Positions 24,897-34,300 of a DNA stretch of 64,000 nt are shown in pieces. The position numbers and the translations under genes were made by a program. The notes below the pieces were generated by a model. It worked only from the letters and a program-made list of their open reading frames with translations. It was not told where the DNA came from and searched no databases. Positions within the stretch are counted from its first letter, which is position 1, and every line of letters starts with the position of its first letter. The stretch is taken from assembly GCF_000719115.1 (NCBI RefSeq), contig NZ_JOEA01000004.1, positions 235,239-299,238 of the forward strand, read 5' to 3'. Source of the stretch: Lentzea albidocapillata (lineage in GTDB: Bacteria; Actinomycetota; Actinomycetes; Mycobacteriales; Pseudonocardiaceae).

Positions 24897-27520
24897 AATC
24901 GAGGCGCACTCGGGCAGTGACCGCGCTCGTCACCGTGACCGCCTCGATCGCGGCGGCCGTGCTGGTGGTGGGACCGGGATATCAGACCTCGCAGGCACGG
25001 ATGCGTTCCGGCTCGATCTGGCTCGCGTCCGCCCCGACCGGGGAGGCGACCCTTCTGGACGGCGTGTCGGCCGAGGTGAAGACCCAGGTACCGGTCGTGC
25101 GGGCAGGCGCGGGGATGGCCGTGGTCCAGCGGGACAGCGCGGCCGTGGTCCTCAACAGGGAGACCGGCGAGCTGAGCCGCGTCGACGGCGCCACCGAGAA
25201 GGTCTCCCCGCCCGTCGAGGTCCTCCCCGCGGGCGACGGGCTGGACGTGCTGTCCGGAGCCCGCGGGCTGTACGCACTGGACATCCACAGTGGACTTGTC
25301 GCCTCGGTCGACCCCGAGACGCTGAAGCCCAGGGGTGAGCCGGAGCGGCTGGCGGCGGGGATCAGGCCGGACAGCGCCGTCGTGGACGGACGGGGAAGCC
25401 TGTGGGCGATCGACGACACGACCGGCGACGTGGTCTGGCTGGACGAGATCCGGCGACGGACCCGTTCCGGGGCGAAGGAGAACGGACGCCTCACGATCAC
25501 CAGCGGCCGTCCCGCACTGGTGGACCCCGACCGCGGCACGGCTGAGCTGATCGCCCCCGAGACCGGCAGGGTCGAGAAGTCCCTGCACCCGCAACTGCAA
25601 GCGGGCGATGCCGTAGTGGTCGGGGGGTCCGTCAGCGAGGCGAGGGTGCTGATCGCGGCCGCCGGCCGGGGCGAGCTGGTCACGTGCACGTTCGAGACCG
25701 GCTCCTGTGCCGCGCCCGTGCCGGTCGGTGCCGCGGGTGCCGAGTTCGGGACACCGATCGAGGTCGACGGTCACGCCGTCGTGCCCGACTACTCCACGGG
25801 CCAGGCGACGATCGTGAACCTCGCTACCTCACGCGTGGTCGCTCAGCGTCAGCTCTTCGACCAGCCGACCCGGTTCGAACTGCTGGCCCACGACGGCATC
25901 GTCTTCTTCAACGACGCGAACGGCGACAAGGCCGGGGTGCTGGAGTTGTCCGGCGACATCCGGGCCATCACCAAGTACACGGAGAAGCCGGCCGACGACG
26001 AGGCGCCGCTCACGCAGAACACCCCGGCTCAGCCGAACCAGGTGGCGAAGGCAGGCCAGGACAAGCCGGCGTCGGACGCGGGCGTCTCCGGGCGCACGGT
26101 TCAGCCGTCGCGCGTCGAACCCGGACCGGGACCGGTCTCCGGCGCGTCCATCGTGGTCGAGCCGGGCAACCAGGGTGTCGTCGGCGACGAGTTCGAGCTG
26201 ACCATGGTGGTGCCGTCGTCGCCCGGCGCCGCCACCGTCTGGCAGTTCGGCGACGGGACCGGCGCCACCGGCGGCACCGTCCGCCACAGCTGGCAGCAGG
26301 CGGGGACGTTCACCGTCCGCGCCGCCAGCACGTTCCGCGACGGAGCGCGGGCGGAGGCGGAGACCACGGTGATCGTGGATCCGCGGGGAACTCCGCCGCG
26401 CATCACCGCGCTCAACGTCCGGCGCCCCAGGCCCGTGCTCGGCGAGCCGGTGCGGTTCAGCGCCGACACCACCGCGGTGCCGGACGGCTGGGCGTGGACC
26501 GTCACCAAGCCGGGCAGCGCGACACCCGTGGCGACCTCCCGGACAGCGGAGTTCACCCACGCCTTCACCGCGACCGGCACCTACACCGTCTCGCTCATGA
26601 TCACCGCGGACGGGCGGACGGCGGAGTCCTCCCGGCAGTTCAGGGTCGTTCGCGGTGCCGTGAAGGGATGGGGTCACAGCTACACGGACACGCTGAACAT
26701 TCCGCCGACCGCTTCGAGCGGAGTGGTCGCGATCAGCACGACAGGCGGGCACGTGCTGGCCCTGAAGAGTGACGGCTCCGTCATCGCCTGGGGTGACGGC
26801 TACAAGTTCGGGTTGACGACCATACCTCCGGAAGCCACCAGCGGAGTGGTCGCGATCGCCATCGGCGGTCTCGCCAACTACGTGCTGAAAGACGACGGCT
26901 CTGTCTTCGGGTGGGGCGATCGCTCAATGGGTCAGCTGGACCTGCCGCCGGAGGTGAGCAGCGACGTGGTCGCGATCGCGAGCGGGGGCTACAACATGCT
27001 GGCCCTGAAGAAGGACGGCAGCGTGATCGCCTGGGGCGGCCCCAACCTGCGGGGTGAACTGGACGTACCGCAGGCGGCGAAGAGCGGTGTGGTCGCCATC
27101 GAAGCCTCGACCGGCAACGGCATCGCGGTGAAGGCGGACGGTTCGGTCATCGTCTGGGGAGACGACTGCTGGGAGAACAACGGACCCACCAACTGCCAGG
27201 ACGGGGCACCCACCACGGGTGCGGTCTCCGTGGCTGCCAACGGCTCCAACTTCGTGGCGCTCATGAAGGACCGATCGGTCTACTTCTGGGGCCCGCCCGG
27301 ACAAGGTCGGTACTACGTCCCACCACCGCCCATGAGCGACGTCATCGCGGTCAGCAGCCAGGATTCGCACGCCCTGGCGCTGAAGGCGGACGGCTCCGTG
27401 CTCGGCTGGGGCTGGAACGACAGGGGTCAGGCCACGGTGCCACCAGAGTACAACAGGGGCGTGACGGCGATCGCCACGACCGGGGGTGCCAGCTTCGTGA
27501 TCGTGGAGGGGGACGACTGA
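24893..27520 (+). CDS. Secreted/anchored beta-rich protein with PKD domains and RCC1-type repeats
   Basis: An 875-residue protein. A hydrophobic N-terminal segment (about residues 8-30) is a signal or anchor. Residues 35-380 form a beta-propeller-like region (GSIWLASAPTGEATLLDG, LWAIDDTTGDVVWLDE). Residues about 410-580 hold two PKD-like domains (WQFGDGTGATGGTVRHSW; FTHAFTATGTYTVSLMI). Residues 585-875 hold six or seven RCC1-like repeats (VVAISTTGGHVLALKSDGS, VIAWGDGYKFG). It has no catalytic motif and is probably an adhesion or binding protein at the cell surface. ATG 24893 overlaps the preceding stop, tying it to the MoxR-DUF58-transglutaminase operon. It converges on the TIR gene with only 5 bases between. 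Confidence 0.8.
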   Translation: MKSRRTRAVTALVTVTASIAAAVLVVGPGYQTSQARMRSGSIWLASAPTGEATLLDGVSAEVKTQVPVVRAGAGMAVVQRDSAAVVLNRETGELSRVDGATEKVSPPVEVLPAGDGLDVLSGARGLYALDIHSGLVASVDPETLKPRGEPERLAAGIRPDSAVVDGRGSLWAIDDTTGDVVWLDEIRRRTRSGAKENGRLTITSGRPALVDPDRGTAELIAPETGRVEKSLHPQLQAGDAVVVGGSVSEARVLIAAAGRGELVTCTFETGSCAAPVPVGAAGAEFGTPIEVDGHAVVPDYSTGQATIVNLATSRVVAQRQLFDQPTRFELLAHDGIVFFNDANGDKAGVLELSGDIRAITKYTEKPADDEAPLTQNTPAQPNQVAKAGQDKPASDAGVSGRTVQPSRVEPGPGPVSGASIVVEPGNQGVVGDEFELTMVVPSSPGAATVWQFGDGTGATGGTVRHSWQQAGTFTVRAASTFRDGARAEAETTVIVDPRGTPPRITALNVRRPRPVLGEPVRFSADTTAVPDGWAWTVTKPGSATPVATSRTAEFTHAFTATGTYTVSLMITADGRTAESSRQFRVVRGAVKGWGHSYTDTLNIPPTASSGVVAISTTGGHVLALKSDGSVIAWGDGYKFGLTTIPPEATSGVVAIAIGGLANYVLKDDGSVFGWGDRSMGQLDLPPEVSSDVVAIASGGYNMLALKKDGSVIAWGGPNLRGELDVPQAAKSGVVAIEASTGNGIAVKADGSVIVWGDDCWENNGPTNCQDGAPTTGAVSVAANGSNFVALMKDRSVYFWGPPGQGRYYVPPPPMSDVIAVSSQDSHALALKADGSVLGWGWNDRGQATVPPEYNRGVTAIATTGGASFVIVEGDD

Positions 27521-27525
27521 CCCCG

Positions 27526-28911
27526 TCAGCGGTAACGGGCTCGGGTGGCCTGGCGCAGTTCACGCCAGGCCGCCGCCACCCGTGCGGTGTCGCCGTCGAA
27601 CGCACCGGACCGCAGCAACGCGGACTCGGCGTCCAGACGGGACGCGTTGCGCTGGTAGATGACGGAGTCGTCGTGCTCGAGCCGCACGGCGAACTCCCCC
27701 AGCGACGAGAACGGCGCGTCGTGCAGTTCCAGCAGGCTGCGCAGGAACTCGTAGTCGGCGAACGCCCAGTCGAACGCGCTGCCGTCCACGACGTTGAAGA
27801 ACACCCTGTTCAGCACCTGGCGCAGTTGCACACTCAGGGCCTGATGGGGAGGCATGCCTCCCCAGGTGGGAAGTCCCGCCGCGTGGCGCGGGTCGACCAC
27901 GTTGCGCAGCGCCAATGCCCGCAGTGCGGGGGTCGTGCGTCCGTCGGCGTCGGTGCCCGAGGTTCGGCACAACGTGCGATGCACGAGGTCCTCACGGCCG
28001 GCTGACACCGCCGCGACACCGATGACGTAGACCAGCAACAACGCCGGGTACGCCGCTGCGTTGGTCCACACGTCGTGCGTGCCGCGGTGCCTCGGCACAG
28101 GGCGCAGAAAGCGTTCCACGAGTGCGGCCCACAGCTCGTCGTGCCGCTGGTCGCCGGAGCGCACACCAATGGCGACCAGGCGCAGCAACGGCGCCATGTC
28201 GTGCTCATAGGCGGTGAGCCGCTTCTCCAGCGCGGCGGGAAGATCGGCCTCGTCCAGGTGCCCGGAGGTGGGGTACCGCGCCTCCGTGAGCAGTTCCAGC
28301 GCCGCCGTGGCCGCCGCCTGGACGCGTTCGTACACCGACAGGCCCAGCGGCTCGGACAGGGCCTGGCGGAACTCGGTGATCGGGCTGCGCAGTTCACCCT
28401 CGGCCGGGCGGCCGGGGCGTGGGCCGGACGACGAGCGCGGTGCGACGAGTTCCGGGACCAGTTCGACCAGTTCGTCGACCAGGCGGGGCAGGTCCAGGTC
28501 GTCGCTGCGGTGGTGGATGCGCAGGTACTGGCAGCGGGCCACGCGCTGCAGCGCGTCGGGCAGGTCGGCCTCTCGCAGCGGGTCGATGCCGTCCATCAGC
28601 ACCGGGATGACCCGCAGGCCGCAGTCGAAGGCCTCAAGGATCTCGCGGCGCACCCAGTCGTCGGGCTTGTCGAGGCGGCGGACGCCCTCGCGGTCCACGG
28701 CGTTCACCCAGCGGGGGCCGATGAGGGCCAGCAGCACCTCGCACCGGCGCAGACCGCTCAGGATCTCGCGGGAGAAGTCCTCGCCGAGCCGGATCGACTG
28801 GCTCGCGTAGAAGACCTGGTCGCCTCCGAAGCGCGCGCTCAACTCCCGCTTGACCAGGGCAGCAGCCCATTCACCGTCACCGGTGCGGTAGTTGACGAAC
28901 ACGCCAGGCAT
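27526..28911 (-). CDS. TIR-domain protein with conserved NADase glutamate
   Basis: A 461-residue protein. The N-terminal 150 residues are a bacterial TIR domain: MPGVFVNYRTGDGEWAAAL (beta A), RLGEDFSREILSGLRRCEVL, LLALIGPRWV and DDWVRREILEAFDCGLRVIP. Glu90 in WVRREI corresponds to the catalytic Glu of SARM1-type NADases, and IPVLMDG follows as in those enzymes. Residues about 190-461 are helical and unrecognised. No membrane helix or effector-associated domain is visible. Together with the neighbouring NB-ARC/MoxR/VMAP genes this suggests an NAD-depleting effector. It may also be a scaffold; NADase activity is inferred. Confidence 0.82.
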   Translation of the reverse strand: MPGVFVNYRTGDGEWAAALVKRELSARFGGDQVFYASQSIRLGEDFSREILSGLRRCEVLLALIGPRWVNAVDREGVRRLDKPDDWVRREILEAFDCGLRVIPVLMDGIDPLREADLPDALQRVARCQYLRIHHRSDDLDLPRLVDELVELVPELVAPRSSSGPRPGRPAEGELRSPITEFRQALSEPLGLSVYERVQAAATAALELLTEARYPTSGHLDEADLPAALEKRLTAYEHDMAPLLRLVAIGVRSGDQRHDELWAALVERFLRPVPRHRGTHDVWTNAAAYPALLLVYVIGVAAVSAGREDLVHRTLCRTSGTDADGRTTPALRALALRNVVDPRHAAGLPTWGGMPPHQALSVQLRQVLNRVFFNVVDGSAFDWAFADYEFLRSLLELHDAPFSSLGEFAVRLEHDDSVIYQRNASRLDAESALLRSGAFDGDTARVAAAWRELRQATRARYR

Positions 28912-29454
28912 CGCCCAACCCTCTCACGTGAGGCTGTGACGAGAAGATTACTGACCGGCTCCAAAGCGGTTTGCCACCCGGCGCTCTTAGCGGGCCTGTT
29001 GACACGTTCCTCCAGTGCCGCGAACCACTCGCGGCCCTGTGTGCCGCAGTCGTCGCGGATCTCGTGTTTGAGGTCGGAGGTGTTGGCCAGGGCGTACGAC
29101 TCGGCGACGCACCGGCCCGCGTCGCCCACCGCCCGCGCGGAGCGTCACACCCCGGCCACGGCGCTCGGCCGCCGGGAAAGCACCTGGCCCGCAACGGGTT
29201 CGGCGGACATGACACCGCGGTATTCCGCTGTGGCGGGAATCCGTGTCCATGAATTGTCCATTTTGGCCTCCTACAAGGATTTCCGCTGGTCATGAGATCC
29301 TGGAGTGACCGAACATCACTCATCGTGCCGAAATTCCCCGTGGTGGCGCAGATGGAGCAGCACCCATGTACGCGAAAGGATCTCCCATACACCAGGCCGA
29401 TTGGGCATGATGCAAGTGACATCGGTGTCACGGTCGGTAGTCGGGAGGGGACCC
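28912..29454. other. Gap holding the promoter of the precursor gene and a possible gene remnant
   Basis: These 543 bases separate the divergent TIR and precursor genes. On the minus strand, 28839-29129 encodes a protein-like run (ESYALANTSDLKHEIRDDCG, then REWFAALEERV) with no ribosome site and an in-frame stop just upstream, so it may be a decayed fragment. The part 29230-29400 is A+T-richer and probably holds promoters. No hairpin is evident. Confidence 0.35.
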
Positions 29455-29697
29455 GTGGAAGAGGCTCCAGAGGTGAACTGCGCACTCGTCGACCTGACAG
29501 GCATCTGCCTCGACGAACTACGGCACACGACCGACGGGTCGGTGGCCGCGTCGGTCCGCGCGGTGCTGCTCGACGTCGCTGATCCGGGCGCCCGGGCGGC
29601 GCGGATGACCGACTCGGGCGGTGACAGCGTCTGTACCGGGAGCAGGATGCCCGAGCGGCGGGGCGAGCGGAAGCCGGTACCGCTGATCACGTGCTGA
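29455..29697 (+). CDS. FxsA-like RiPP precursor peptide with an altered C terminus
   Basis: An 80-residue peptide. GTG 29455 is preceded by GGGAGGGG (29443-29450), a strong ribosome site; an ATG at 29407 in the same frame has none. Residues 8-35 (NCALVDLTGICLDELRH, then SVAASVRAVLLDV) match the leader of FxSxx-COOH (FxsA) precursors, an L-x-D-L...L-x-x-L...L-R-x-x-L pattern. Canonical FxsA ends in Phe-x-Ser-x-x. Here the equivalent place reads ARMTDSGGDS, and the peptide then runs on through a basic stretch to PVPLITC. The stop overlaps the HEXXH gene start, so the two are translationally coupled. Assignment rests on pattern and context. Confidence 0.6.
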   Translation: MEEAPEVNCALVDLTGICLDELRHTTDGSVAASVRAVLLDVADPGARAARMTDSGGDSVCTGSRMPERRGERKPVPLITC

Positions 29698-31385
29698 CCC
29701 CGCACCGGCTGCCGCCTCGGTTCGTCGACCAGCTCGCCGGAGGCGGTGGTGATGACGCGGTCCTGACGGTGCTGAGCGACGGTCAGTTCAGCGCCCGGCT
29801 GGTCGCCCTGCGCGCTCTGCTGGACGAGGTCTCGGGCCGGTCGCTCCTGCTCGAGGTCGGCGAAGCGTGGGATCTGCTCGTCGAGGCACAGCGGAAGTCT
29901 CCTGGCCTCGTGCGGGAAACCCTGTTGCTGCCCCAGGTCGGCGTGTGGCTCACCGATGTGCTGAGAAGCCTGCGCGGGACCGTCGAGTCCGTGGCGCCGC
30001 TGTGGGTGGACGTCGGCCACCTGAGGTGCGTGGCCGTGGTCGCGGCCCACCTGAGCGATCTCGACTTCTCCCTCGACGTCCCGGTGAGCCGGGGTGTGAT
30101 CTCGCTGCCCTCACTGGGTGTCGCGACCTTTCCGGAGGTGCGCACGTGGGCCGTCGCACGAGCGGAGCGCCGCGCGGGCGTGCTGTCCCTTTCCCTCGGA
30201 GCCCGCACGATTCGCGTCCCTGACGACGAGCACTGGCTGCCCGTGCGCCGGATCGGCGCCGGTGGCTTCACTCCCCTGCTCGACGACGTCGAGCCGCACC
30301 GCGACTACCGCGCCGCGACAGGACTTCACCGGTTGACCGACGTCGAGGTCTTGCACTGGGAACAACGGCTGCGGGAAGCGTGGCCGCTGCTGCGTGCCGA
30401 ACACGCGGAGGCGCTGCGCGAACTGGTGAGCACGATGGTGCCGGTGCCGCCGAGGAACGGCGGCACTCCCTACAGCGGCTCGTCCGCGGACGCGTACGGG
30501 GCGGTGCTGATGTCGGTACCGCCCGACTCCTTCGCGTTCGCCGAGACGCTCACCCACGAGGTGCAGCACACGAAACTCGCCGCGCTCACGACCATCGAAC
30601 CCCTTTGCACCGTGGGCGGAAGCGCGTACTGCTACGCCCCGTGGCGCGACGACCCGCGACCGGTGAGCGGGCTTTTCCAAGGGGTGTACGCCTTTCTCGG
30701 CGTGACCGACTTCTGGCGGGCGCACCGGGAGACGGACCCGTCGGAGCGAGCCGACTTCGAGTTCGCCTACTGGCGCGGGCAAACCCTGCACGCGGCCCGG
30801 TTTCTGCGCGGCTGCCGCGAGCTGACCGCGCTCGGGCGCCGCTTCGCCACGATCATGGCGGTGAGACTGGCGTCGTGGAGCCGGATCCGGGTCGGCGCCT
30901 CCGCCGCTCACACCGCGCGCGCCGCCGCCCAGGACCACCGCGCCACCTGGCTGGCCCGGCACCTGACACCGGAGCCCGCCGCCGTCGAGGGGCTCGCGGA
31001 AGACTGGCTGGCGGGGCGGCCACGCGGAAAACTGCCGGTCTCGGCACTGACGCCCAGGCCGGCGTCACCGTTGCCGCGCATGGAGTTGCGGCACCTGCTG
31101 CCGCGGACGCCGGCCGGCTTCCCGAGCGATGCCTTCACCGGTGCGACGGCCGCCGATCTCCGGCACCTGGCAGGCGACCAGGACGCCGCCGCGCGCCTCT
31201 ACGCCGCCGACATCGCCGCGCACCCGGACGACGTGTCCGCGTGGATCGGCCTCGGGCTCGCCGATCCGTCGTCGCGGGCCCTGCTGCGGGTACCCGCCGT
31301 GGTCATGGCGGTGCACGCCGAGATCCTCCGCCGTACCGGCGAGTTCCCCGACCCACGCGTGCTCGCCGCGTGGGTCGGGAGGTGA
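29691..31385 (+). CDS. HEXXH-motif putative peptide-modification protein (aKG-HExxH type)
   Basis: A 564-residue soluble protein. The core motif is FAETLTHEVQHTKLAAL with H289-E290-x-x-H293, followed by TVGGSAYCYAPWRDDPRP and FQGVYAFLGVTDFW. That layout is typical of the HEXXH proteins found in FxSxx-COOH clusters and proposed to hydroxylate peptide residues with 2-oxoglutarate and iron. The N terminus (RFVDQLAGGG...LLDEV) and the C terminus (LAGDQDAAARLYAADIAAHP, a TPR-like end) are helical. GTG 29691 overlaps the precursor stop. It converges on the NB-ARC gene with 4 bases between. The precursor next door is the obvious substrate; activity is inferred. Confidence 0.78.
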   Translation: MLTPHRLPPRFVDQLAGGGGDDAVLTVLSDGQFSARLVALRALLDEVSGRSLLLEVGEAWDLLVEAQRKSPGLVRETLLLPQVGVWLTDVLRSLRGTVESVAPLWVDVGHLRCVAVVAAHLSDLDFSLDVPVSRGVISLPSLGVATFPEVRTWAVARAERRAGVLSLSLGARTIRVPDDEHWLPVRRIGAGGFTPLLDDVEPHRDYRAATGLHRLTDVEVLHWEQRLREAWPLLRAEHAEALRELVSTMVPVPPRNGGTPYSGSSADAYGAVLMSVPPDSFAFAETLTHEVQHTKLAALTTIEPLCTVGGSAYCYAPWRDDPRPVSGLFQGVYAFLGVTDFWRAHRETDPSERADFEFAYWRGQTLHAARFLRGCRELTALGRRFATIMAVRLASWSRIRVGASAAHTARAAAQDHRATWLARHLTPEPAAVEGLAEDWLAGRPRGKLPVSALTPRPASPLPRMELRHLLPRTPAGFPSDAFTGATAADLRHLAGDQDAAARLYAADIAAHPDDVSAWIGLGLADPSSRALLRVPAVVMAVHAEILRRTGEFPDPRVLAAWVGR

Positions 31386-31389
31386 TCGC

Positions 31390-34300
31390 TCAGCCCGTCG
31401 GCAGTGCTTCCAGGTCGCAGTCCGCGCGGGTGCTGCTGGCGGCCGCGATGGTCGCCGGGTGGTTCTTGCCGAGTGCGCGGCGGAACCTGCTGATCACATC
31501 GATCTGGAGCGACTCGGCGTCCGCGGTGCGGCCTACTCCACGGAGGTCCAGGACGATGTTGGCGAGGCACGCCAGCGTCGACGGGTGGTCCTCACCCAGC
31601 ACCCGCTGGGAGCGTTCGAGCACCCTCTGGTTGAGCGCGTAGGACTTCTCGAAGTCGCCGGACGCCGCATGGTCGCTCGCCCTGTTCGTGGCGCAGACGA
31701 GCGTGAACGGATGGTCGTAGCCCAGCGCGTCCTGCATCGTGACGAACGCGTCCTCGTTGAGCTCGGACGCCCTTTCGAGCTCTCCCATGAGCCTCACGGT
31801 CACCGCGAGGTTCGTCTTGGTCGCCAGCACGTACGGGTGGTACTCGCCGAGCGTCTCCGCGTACGCCGCGAGCACCTGCTCGCCGAGTGTCCTCGACTCG
31901 GTCAGCGCACCCGCCTGCCGCAGGTCCACCGCGAGGTTCAGCGACGCGGCCAGCGAACCGGGGTAGTTCTCGCCGTACCGCTTCACGTACCTGAGCACCG
32001 CTTCTTCCGAGAGGCGCAGCCCACCGGGGTGATCACCCGCCTTGCGCCGCGCGACGGCGAGGTTCTTGATGGCCCTCAACGTGTCCGGGTGGTCGTCGCC
32101 GAAGAGCCTGCGGTGTTTCGCCACCGCGGTCTCGAGCATGTCCCTGGCCTGGACGTACTCACCGCACTCACGGATGTCCAGGCACAGGTTGTTGAGCATC
32201 GAGAGCGTGAACCGGTGCTCGTCGCCGAGGATGCGTGCGCGGTGCTCCCAGGTCGCCTGGTCGATGTCACGGGCCTCGGCGAACCGCCCGACGAGCCGCA
32301 ACGCGATCCCGAGGTTGTCCGCCGCGGCGAGGGAGAGCCCGTCCTCCTCGCCGTAGACCGCCTTCGCGGTGCGGTACGCGCCATCGCTGAGCTGCCAGGC
32401 CTTGGTGAACTCACCGAGTGCGCGCACGTCCTGAGCGACCATGTTGGCGAGCACGAGGGTGTTCTCGGACTCCTCACCGAGGTTCTCCCGCGCCACCGCG
32501 TACGCGCGCTCGTCAACGGCGAGCGCTTCGGTGTAGCGGCCCAGCGCGCGCAGGCAGACGCCGACCTGTTTCGCCGTCGACAGCGTGTCCGGCTTCTCCT
32601 CACCGAACCGCTCACTCCAGTAGGCGAGCAGTTCGCGCCCGTAGTCCAGACCGCCCTGGTCGTCGCCCCACGCGGCGAGGAACACGGCACTGTGCAGGGC
32701 GGTGCGCCGGACCCACGGGTCGTCGCATTCCTGCATCTTCGACGCACGCACGTGCGGCAGGAGTTCGATGTACTTGACCCAGTTGTTCTGGGTGGCGGGA
32801 CCACGTGGGTCGTCCGTGGCGAGCAGCACGTGGGCGGCATGGCGCATCTGCGCGCGTTCCTGCGGTGTCATGCGGTCGAACAACGCGCCCTGCACCAGCC
32901 TGTGCAGCAGGATCGTGCCCTTGCTCTGGTCGATCTGCGCCAGGCTGTACTTGTTGATCTGCCGCATCGCCTTGCCGAGCAGCAACGGGTCGCGCAGCGC
33001 CTCGCCGAGCTCGTCCGGCACCGGGATTCCCTGCAGCTCGATGAAGAGGCTGCGGCTGATCGGCTCGGGAGCGAAGAACGCGCACACCTGCAGCAGCTGC
33101 AGTGCCGCCGGGTTCTCCACGCTCAGGCGGTCGAACGACACGTTCCACGCGGCGGCGACCGGCACGTGGTAGTCCACGGGCAATCCGGCTTCGAGCAGTT
33201 CCGCGCGTTTGCGCGCGAAGAGCGAGAGGTACTCGCCGGCGTTCATGCCGGTCTCCCGCAGCCACGACGCCGCCTGTTCGATCGCGAGGGGCAGGTCGCC
33301 GAGCACGTCGGCGACCTGTTCCGCGTCGGCGTCGGTCAAACCCTGGTTGCGCCGTTGCAGGAGCTGTTTGCTCTCGGATCGGCTGAAGAGGTCGACCTCG
33401 ACCGTCTGCGCGACGCTCGACCAATGCGTGTTCCGTGAAGTCACCAGGATGTGTCCTGAACCGCCGGTGGGGAAGAATGGTCGGACGTCCTCGGGTTTGT
33501 CCGCGTTGTCGAACACCAGCAACCAGCGCCGATAGGGATGTCCGCGCCGCAATGATTCCCGTACCGCCGCAATGACGGAGTTGACCGCGCCGGTGTTGGG
33601 GATTCCGAGCTGTGCGGCCAGCTCCACGAAAACCGAACGGATGTGCGTGGGGTCTTCCGAGGGAATCCACCAGACGACGTCGTAGTCGTCCGCGTGCAGA
33701 TACGCGTACTCGACCGCGACCTGCGATTTCCCGATGCCGCCGAGTCCGTACAGCGCTTCGGGGAGCACCGCGGTCGGGAACGCGTCACCGGAGGTCAGGC
33801 GGGTGTGCAGGGCCGCCAGCATGGCCGTTCGCCCGGTGAAGTTGAAGTTGCGCGGAGGGACGGACCACGCGCGTGGCGCGTCACCTTGCTGACTCAGGAT
33901 CGTGGACGAGGCCTCATCTCGTACCGTCACTGTCCCTCCTGGGTCAGCTGCATTGATTGGCAATATTTGTGAGGGAGATTCCTCTTCGGCGGGAGCAGAC
34001 ACGCGCGCGATTGAATCAGCGGACTCGGTCTCCGGTTCGACCCGGTCGGCCGTGAGATCCGTGATCATCGTCCTGATACGGTTGGACCGTTTGGCGTAGG
34101 GCCCGCTCATCGCACGAAAGATCACCTGTTGCAGGCGCAGATGAGGGAGACTTTCCGGAGTTGCGTCCGAAATGGCGGAGTCCGGATCGTCGAGTGCTTC
34201 CTTGAGGTCACGAGTCGCCTCGCTTTTCGGGAGCAGGTCGGCCACCGTGCGCAGAACGCGGGCCGTGTCGGCGCGCGAGCAGGTGGAGAGCAATTCCTGG

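Noticed and set aside
28839..29129. Minus-strand 96-codon frame considered as a small gene
   Set aside because: Its end lies inside the TIR gene, it lacks a ribosome site and has a stop immediately upstream; described only as a possible remnant.
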